Positions 1 to 7,800 of a DNA stretch of 20,414 nt are shown one piece after another. The notes under the pieces are model-generated. The model was not told the origin of the DNA and did not search any database. It saw only the letters and a list, made by a program, of their open reading frames with translations. The stretch spans positions 1-20,414 of the forward strand of contig CAVKWQ010000030.1 in NCBI GenBank assembly GCA_963660385.1, read 5' to 3'. Position 1 is the first letter of the stretch, and each line of letters opens with the position of its first letter. A program made the translations under genes and the position numbers. This stretch comes from Avelusimicrobium sp963660385. Its GTDB lineage: Bacteria; Elusimicrobiota; Elusimicrobia; Elusimicrobiales; Elusimicrobiaceae.

Positions 1-91
1 CGGGATCTGTCGTTGCCTTTTCGTTTGTTTGGAACATTACAAAAGCAGTGTGGCTCCATTAATCAAAGGGGCGCGACAAATCTGCCGCCCG
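1..91. repeat. Short GC-rich inverted-repeat region at left edge
   Basis: This stretch has no supportable gene. It contains GC-rich inverted-repeat sequence downstream of the minus-strand gene that ends at 92, including a small hairpin (CGCCC at 86-90, GGGCG at 95-99) whose loop holds that gene's stop codon. The text at about 80-125 resembles, loosely, the GCCGCC/GGCGGC palindromes found in the repeat arrays further right (for example 12363-12405). I cannot show that it belongs to the same family. It could also act as a weak terminator, but no T-run follows the stem. Confidence 0.3.
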
Positions 92-1720
92 CTAGGGCGC
101 GGCCTGCAAGGTGCCGCCCGCAGGGCTTTTATTCACCTTGCACAGGGCCATACGGTACTTGTAGTGGGTCAAATTGGTGTCAAATACCTGGCAGTAGTGC
201 GTCTTGGTGTCTAAACCGTAATCCTTCCAAAAGTCCTCTCCCCATACCCAATACAAAAAGGGTACCAGCAGGTAAATGGGCCCTTGGTGGTCTTTTATTT
301 TCTCCCGTATGGGAAAATTGTGGCGGTAGTAATCCTTGGGGTGGAAGAACTGTACGGAAAGCACATCGCCGTGCGAGGCGTGCAACTTTTCGGCAACGAA
401 TTGAATCCCGCCCATATACTGCGCTTTGGGGTTTAAAAACGGAACCAAGGCGGAATAATGCCCGGCCACAATCACTAGCGCGTCGTCTGGCACGACCACC
501 TCTTGCGAGAACGTAATATTCCTTTTGGCAAACGATTGCCTTTGCACCTTAAAGATGGCTTCCTGCACAAAAAAAGCGGAATAAACAGAAAAAAGAAGCA
601 GTAAAACGGCCACCAATGTTTTACAGGCGCGTTTTATAAGCAAAATCCGCGTAAATAAAAAGCAGGATAAAATTTCCAGCAAAATGGAATAGCGCGTATT
701 GCCAAAGAGGATTATCCACGGAATATAAGTACCGATAAACAGCCCCATTAGCAGGATGTAATTTTTGGAAAGAGCGCGGCGCTTTTTGATATAAAATACC
801 AGCCCGCTGACGGCTAAAATAACAAAGGAAATAAGCCCCAATAACAGACGGAAATCCAAGCGGTATTCGCCAAAATCGGGGTAGTTGAGCCTTAATAGTG
901 GTAAAAATAAATATTCCTGCCAAGTATGCGGCGTAAGCGTGCTGTTGGGCAGGGAAATGGCCGGGAAAAAGGGGGATTTAAAAATATGGTTAAAAAACGG
1001 GAACAGCGGGTTGCCGAAGAGGTGCCATTTTTGCCATAAAAAATAGCCGTTTGTCAGCAGAAAGCCGCCCAGGGCGGTCCCCATTACGGCGAGATACGCT
1101 TTAAAAGAGGATTTGTTTTTTATCAGCAGGAACAAACAGCACAGCCCCACTCCGCAGGCAGCAGGCGCGGCGGTGTATTTTAGGCCGGTTGCAAAGGAGA
1201 CCAAAAAGGTTGCCAGCAAGATATATTTTAGGCGGAAACGCAACTGTTCGTCCGTCCCGCGAAAGAGCAAATAAGCGCCGATAACGGCGAAGCAGGTCAT
1301 TAATTCTTCGTTACTGGCAAAGCCGACTTGCGGCAGGGCCCCCAGCCCGGTAAGTGCAAAACAGATGAGGGCAATTTTTAAAACCTTGGTTTGCCAAGTT
1401 TTCCCTTTAAAAAGTAGAGGCACCCATTTACAAAGCGTAAACAAAATAATGCCGGAATAGACGGCCTTTAAAAAAGCCGTCAACTTGGGCCAATCGTTCA
1501 GGTAATAAAACAGGAGAAAATAGGGAATATCCGGCAGGGGATTAAAAAAGGTATGCACGGGCCCGGCGGCTATCAAGTCCGTGCCCAGCCTGTGATGCAA
1601 AAAAGCATACGGGATATATAGGTGATAGTTGAGCAAATCAATACCCACATCCTGCCCCATTATCAGGCTGACAATTCCGCTGATACAAATACAAACAACA
1701 AAAAGGAGTAAATTTTTCAT
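92..1720 (-). CDS. Multi-spanning GT-C-like membrane protein (host)
   Basis: This is a 542-residue integral membrane protein with around ten or more hydrophobic segments spread along its length. After a first membrane helix (about residues 3-21) comes a periplasmic-type loop with acidic residues D24 and D28 followed by N31, Y32 and H33. This resembles the first-loop acidic motif of GT-C fold glycosyltransferases that use polyprenyl-phosphate sugars, so a role in envelope polysaccharide or protein glycosylation is inferred. No substrate can be named. The ATG at 1720 is the first start and directly precedes the first membrane helix. A promoter fits 41-70 bases upstream (TTGCGG, 18 bp, TATAAT). 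The last residues (SPAGGTLQAAP) are encoded by GC-rich repeat-like DNA, so the C-terminus may have been altered by repeat insertion. It could instead be an uncharacterised membrane protein without transferase activity. Confidence 0.75.
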   Translation of the reverse strand: MKNLLLFVVCICISGIVSLIMGQDVGIDLLNYHLYIPYAFLHHRLGTDLIAAGPVHTFFNPLPDIPYFLLFYYLNDWPKLTAFLKAVYSGIILFTLCKWVPLLFKGKTWQTKVLKIALICFALTGLGALPQVGFASNEELMTCFAVIGAYLLFRGTDEQLRFRLKYILLATFLVSFATGLKYTAAPAACGVGLCCLFLLIKNKSSFKAYLAVMGTALGGFLLTNGYFLWQKWHLFGNPLFPFFNHIFKSPFFPAISLPNSTLTPHTWQEYLFLPLLRLNYPDFGEYRLDFRLLLGLISFVILAVSGLVFYIKKRRALSKNYILLMGLFIGTYIPWIILFGNTRYSILLEILSCFLFTRILLIKRACKTLVAVLLLLFSVYSAFFVQEAIFKVQRQSFAKRNITFSQEVVVPDDALVIVAGHYSALVPFLNPKAQYMGGIQFVAEKLHASHGDVLSVQFFHPKDYYRHNFPIREKIKDHQGPIYLLVPFLYWVWGEDFWKDYGLDTKTHYCQVFDTNLTHYKYRMALCKVNKSPAGGTLQAAP

Positions 1721-1760
1721 ATTTTGGCCTATCGTTTATCCGACGGTAAAATTTAAAAAT

Positions 1761-1790
1761 ATTATAGAAAACTTACCCTATTAGCCGCAA
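1761..1790 (-). promoter_or_regulatory. Probable sigma-70 promoter of the 92-1720 gene
   Basis: Read on the minus strand, TTGCGG (1785-1790) is separated by 18 bp from a perfect TATAAT (1761-1766), about 40 bases upstream of the ATG at 1720. It sits in the 88-bp gap between this gene and the divergent giant phage gene. The host gene therefore appears to keep its promoter, which places the left border of the phage block to the right of about 1790. Confidence 0.55.
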
Positions 1791-1808
1791 TAAAACGGTA
1801 CGGCGGAA

Positions 1809-4800
1809 ATGATTTTAAACCGCGCGAGCAAAAAACTGCAAGACAAAGGCATTAAAAAAGAACTGGCCGACAAAATGGTCTTGAATATGGCAAAAGCAAC
1901 TGCTACGCCGGAAAATAACGCGCAAGTGCACAAGATTTTATCCAACGCCACGAGCCCGCTTGTTTACCCCAATGGAGATGTGGAACAAGGGGCCCAGGCG
2001 TTTAAGGCATCCGTTGATAAAGCACGCAGCCCGGACCGGGAAACCACCCGCAAAATGTATGAGGTGGCGGAACGCACGGAACAAAAAGCCTTGGCTGCTG
2101 GGTACGATACGGACAGCGCGGCGCTGCTGGGCAACCTGGAACAAAGCCGCGCCAACAGCGTGCTGAACGTGGCGGGCCTTAAACCGGGCGAGTTTGAAAT
2201 GACGGAAGTGGACTTTGAAAACGCCCCCGTGCAAGACAATACCGAAGCCGTACAGGCCGCCGTGGCCGCCCAGCGCGAACAATGGAAGCGCGAATATGAG
2301 GAACAACAAGCGCGCAAAGCGCAGGAGCAAGCGACCGCCAATGAGGAATTTGACCGCAAACTGGCGGAAGCCAACTTGCAACCGGAAGATATTTTGTTTC
2401 AATCTGCCGCTATGTATAAGAACAAGGCTAATTCTTTGGCCGAGTTCAAAGATTTTGCCGTAAACAACAAAGGAAACGAACAAGAAGATAATAAAAGTTT
2501 CTATCGTTTTACAAACAAAGACGGTGTACAAATTGATGTACCGTTTGAGCGTGCTTTACACATTAAAGAAAAGCACCATTTAACTGACCAACAACTGGAT
2601 GTAGCGGAAAAGGAACTGAACAAAGCAGAGTATGCCGTTCTTATGCCGGATGTCGGGGAATATCAAGGCAAGCAGGTAAAAATAAAAGTAAATACTTCTT
2701 TGGGCAAAATGGGTGCAGTTTTAGAAATTTTGCCCAACGGGCGCGTTTTCTTGGATACTGCTTTTTTTGACAGCGATGCCAATATAGATAATTGGGCAAA
2801 AGAAAACCACCCCAATGCGCCTAGCAAAAAGCCGGTGTTCATTGGCGGTGGTACTATTAGTATAGCGGATATTATGCGAGAAATCAAGGGGAATAAGAGC
2901 GGAACCTTTGACAGCGCTAACCCAAATATCTATCTGCAAGAGGATATTACCGAAGTAGATTTAACGGCTCCTTTTGCTGACATTGCCAAATTGCCGGCAG
3001 ACCAGCGCGCCCAACAAGTGGAATCTTCCTTGAACGCCCTTATCGGCCAGGCTATGGATACGGCTACCCCGCCCTTGCAAATACAAATTACGGCAGATAA
3101 CAAGGTCCATATTAAAAACTCTAACGTAAAACTAAAAAATGGAAAATTAAAACGCCACCAAACCGCCCTGACCACATTGGAAAAAATTGTTAATGCGGCC
3201 CAAAAAACGGATAGAAAGGGTGAGGTGGATGCGTCCCATAATACCAGTAAAAAAACATTGGCCCATAAGGCTAATGTAGAAGAATATGTGTATTTCCAAG
3301 CCCCGGTAAAAATTGGGGAAGATACTTTTTTGGTGGAACTGGCTACGGAACGCGTAAAAGGGCAGGATAAAAATTTGTTAGACCTGTATAACGTACGTGT
3401 AAAAAGGAACCCCACAGCCGCGCATTTAAGCACTTTGCCGCAGGGTTCCAGTACAGATAGGATAACTAATAACGAAGCATTTGTCAAGGCCCAAGAAAGC
3501 GCTAACCCAAACATCTATCTGAAAGAGAATATAGAAAACGTACGCCCGAGCATTGCGGATATCTTCGGAGCGGATGCCCAAACGACCGTACAGTTTAAGG
3601 AAAATGTTAAAACTGTATTGTCTGATGAAAACATATCCAATAAGCAACAGGTGGAAATGGGACAACTTCCGCCACTATATACAGAACTTGGCCTACCACA
3701 ACAGGACTTGAAAACCAATAAACTTGCCCTGCGTAAAGCCCTCGGGCTTTTAACTCCGCAGGAATTAGCAGAACATAAGGATTGGCATAATCATAATGTG
3801 CCACAAGAAACGATAGATAATTTACCCGCGCTACTTTCTGATCCGGTGGCCGTGTTACGTTCCAACACTAAAAACGGAAGTTTTGTGGCGGTATTAGATA
3901 GTGAAGTGCAGGGAAAGCCTGTGGTGGCTATTGTGTCGCCCAACCCTAGAAAAGGAGGATATACTTTTATCCCTTCCGTTTATGAAAGAAATAATTACGA
4001 AACTTTTTTGAAAACGACAGCGGAAAAAGGAAATTTATTGTATTGGGATAAAAACAGAATGTCATTACCAGGGGCGCTTACGCAAGCCGCCATCATAGGT
4101 AACGACATTCCTATTGATAATATAACAACAAAAGAGGATGTTGTCAAGGCCCAAGAAGGTGTAAACCCGGAAGAAATCACCGAAATACACGACCAGCAAA
4201 CCGGCGAGACTATCCCGCTGGAAATGAATTTGAACATTAAACCATTTAAACCCGTGGAATTAAAGAGTGAGGTTTTGCCCCGGGTGGAAAATGCAAGGGA
4301 AGCCAAACGGCAGATAGTAAATTCTATTTTTGGCGAAAAGCAACAAATCATTATATCCAATGACGGAAAAAACTTTACGGTAAGCCGCTCTGCTGTAAAA
4401 AAAATGTTCAACACCGCGATGAAAGACGCTATGGATATTGCCGCCCACAATCATTTAACCCTTGAACAACGCCGTGAACTATATCACGAAGCGAGCGAAC
4501 AGGTGTTGCAGGCTTTACGAGTGTTTGAAACAGCGCAACTCATTCTTTCGCACAAAGATGTAAAAAATGTTCCTGGGCGCGTAATTCATCGGTATGGAAA
4601 CGTGTTTAACTATAAAGGAAAGCCTTACCTAGCAATGTTTGTAAATAAAGAGGACGGCTCTTTTAGCACCATACATCTGTATGATTTGCAGACGGAAGAA
4701 AATAAATATACCGCTGGTATCTCTGGCGTTATCAATAACCCCAGCCAACAGCGGTACACAAATAGTATAGACGAAATGGTTCGGTTTGTCAAGCGCAAAA

Positions 4801-7800
4801 TTGCTAAATATAATAACAATGTTTCGGGTAAGCAAAAAGTATTTAACCAAGGGGAAGCACGTGGCAGCGTAACGCTAAACGAAAGGGCGCACGAGGCTAT
4901 TATCCGCGTGTTTAACCAGGCCGACCCTTCCACCGTAGTGCACGAACTGGCGCATATTTACCTGACTATGATTAACCAGGCTGCCCGCGTGAGTGCGGAC
5001 CCGGAATTTGCCATATTTCTAAAAGACTTAACCGCCTGGCTGGGAGAACCGGGCGAAAACGGTGAATACAGCCGCGCACAGCAGGAAACCTTTGCGCGCG
5101 GTTTTGAGGGATATTTGGCGGAAGGAAAGGCGCCAAATAAGGAACTGGAAGGCGTATTTGCCAAGTTTGCCCGCTGGCTGGCCGAGGTGTATGAGGGGGT
5201 AAAGGATTATCTGCAAATTTCCCCCGAAGTGCGCCGCGTGTTTGACCGGCTACTGGCGCCCGAGGAAACTATAAGCCGCTCCCGCGTGGGAGACAAAATT
5301 GAAGCCGCCAAGCAACTGGTGGAAAAAATTAAAAGAGGCCAAGGGCCTGAAATAGACGGCTTGACGGTGGCAGATATGAAAGCGCTGCTCAAAACCATTT
5401 CCACCCGCAAGCCCAAACGGCCCGCGAACCATTTGCTAAAAGACCTGCGCAAATATGGGGCCGAATATGGCAATGCCGGACAAATTGACAAAGAAGCCTA
5501 TAAAAACGCCCGTGTGTATGACAAAAAGGGTGGTATTGACGACCGCCCCGATGTGTGGCTGCAAAAAATGGGGTATATGGATTTTGAGGATACAACCCCT
5601 GAAACCTTGCAGGCGGCTTATGATTTGGTACAAAAAGCCTTGGACGGCGAAGAAGTTTACCGTTTGGAGGACCAGGCACAGGCTGAAAATGCACAGGCCT
5701 ATGAGGAAAATTTAAACACGGTTTTGCAGGTTTTCCCGGATATTAAGACGGCCAAGGAAACCCTTAGCGCGATTGCCACCCTGGAACAAAACGGCTACCG
5801 CGCGGTAGATAAAAAGGACTTAACAGACCTTACCCAACTGGTAAATGTATTGGGGCGTATGGCGGCAAAATTGGAAAGCGAGGAAATAAAGGCCAAAGAG
5901 GGGGCCCTCGGCGAAAAGGCAAACAAAATTGAGGAGGACGCCAAACGCTTAAAAAAACGTTTAATGGACGAACTGGATAAGCGCCAACTGGAAAACAAGG
6001 AACCAATGAAGAACCTGTTGCGCGCGGCCAAAAGTACCGAGGATATCCATTTGGCGGCTACGGCCCTACTGGACCAACTGGAAAAGGCCTGGGAAAACAC
6101 AAACGAGGGAAAGGCAGAAAAAGCCCTATTAGCCGCCCCTAACACAAATTGGGATAAGGTACGCGTGGACCTGTTAAAGCGGTTTAATGAGATAATCGGC
6201 CAAACCGGGGAAGAAGTAAAAGCGGCGCAAAAAGTCTTAAACGACTTGAACGGCCGTATTTTAAGCGAGCAGCAGGCCCAAGCCAAGGAAAAAGCCGAAG
6301 CCGTACTGAAAAAGGCCAATTTAGAGGGGCGGTATGTGCGCGCTATGGAAGATGCGGTGCGCGGGCTGCCGCATATTTACCCCGCAGATGTGCGTAAGAA
6401 AATTGCTGTTTTGGCCCGTAGCCAACGGCGTTTTAGATTACTTAACGATAAAAGTATTACGGACTTTATAGGCGACGTTAAAAAAATCCAAGAAGCAAAC
6501 TACAAAAAATATATGTCCGGCAAACTTGGCCAACTTTTTAGCCGTAAGGTATATGAAAAAGTGGGGTCTGCCAAAAGGAGTAAATATTCTCTGCTGGCTA
6601 AACAATTTATAGAGGACGGCGCCCAGATTTGGCATTTAAGCGAAGCCGACTTGCAGACGCGCTATAAAGAAGTTATAGAGCATTTGGACCCGAACAACGC
6701 ACCTGACCCGTGGACGGCCCTTTTAAACAGCGTACTGGCTTTAAGGGCGGCGCCCTCGTTAGTGCCGATGAAGCGGTTTGAGGAAATATATGAAACGGCC
6801 TTATCCGCCGTGCGGGGGGATGCGCAGGCCAAGCGTTTGGAAATATTGATAGCCAATACGCGGGAAAGCCAGTTGCGCCAGGCGGTTTTGAGAGCGCTTG
6901 AAAAACGGCAAATTCCTCTTGGTACGGTGGCGTATTTACTGCGCGGCGGAACGGACTTTCAGACGATGCTTTCTGTTTTGTTTGGCAAAGGCAAGTTTGA
7001 TAAGTATGAAAATTCCGCTAAAAATAACAGCAAATTGAAAAATAATTTGTCTCAAAATGCCAAAAGTGTATCTAGCATAAGGACAACATTTGTAGGAAAT
7101 ATGCCAGACATAAAAGAACAAATGTTTGCTTGGTATCAGAAAAATCTTCAAGGGAGAAAAGTTACCAATCCTACGCTAGGAGAAGTGCTTTTTAGCAGAA
7201 AGGGGATAAGCGAAGTTGAAGGAAAAGCCTTAAATGAAACAAAGGCCCAATTTGTAATGGCTTTGTGGAATATTATTGAAAAAGGTGAAGTTGTTGGCGA
7301 AAGCGCAGCAACCCATACGCCAAATATCAAAAAATTTTATTTTATCCAGGCAAAAATAGAATTGGACGGGAACCCTAAAATAGTTCAGGCGGATATAGCA
7401 GAGGACAGATACGGTAAGAAATTTTATTATTTGAGCGATATAAAAGAAAACCTTAGAGAGGAAACTAGGAGCCATAATCCTAGCGTCTCTAAGGCTACTA
7501 ATAGTATAGCCAATACGGAGCCTGTTTTCAAGGGGGCCCCAACCTTGGAGGATTATAAAAACCCAAGCAGGGATTTTGTACTTCCGGCCGTTCCGGCGGA
7601 GATTACCGCACAACTGGGAGTAGAAAATAAGCCTGTTTTGCTCAAAAAAAATATTATTGAAAAAAACAAACTGCACCATAAGGAATTGCCGTTAGAGGAT
7701 TACAACGGTATCTTAGAACGTGGGCTCTATACTCCCAATTTGGTGCTACAAACAAATCCACAGGAACGCCCGAATTATTTCAATTTTATTTTTGAAGGAA

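Noticed and set aside
1..91. Attachment-site copy matching the tRNA-Thr 3' end
   Set aside because: Only short chance matches such as GGGATC are present; no 15-base or longer identity was found by eye.
5795..6319. 174-residue minus-strand ORF
   Set aside because: It is antisense to the scaffold of the giant gene, very rich in Ser and Phe as expected for a shadow frame, with no start signals.
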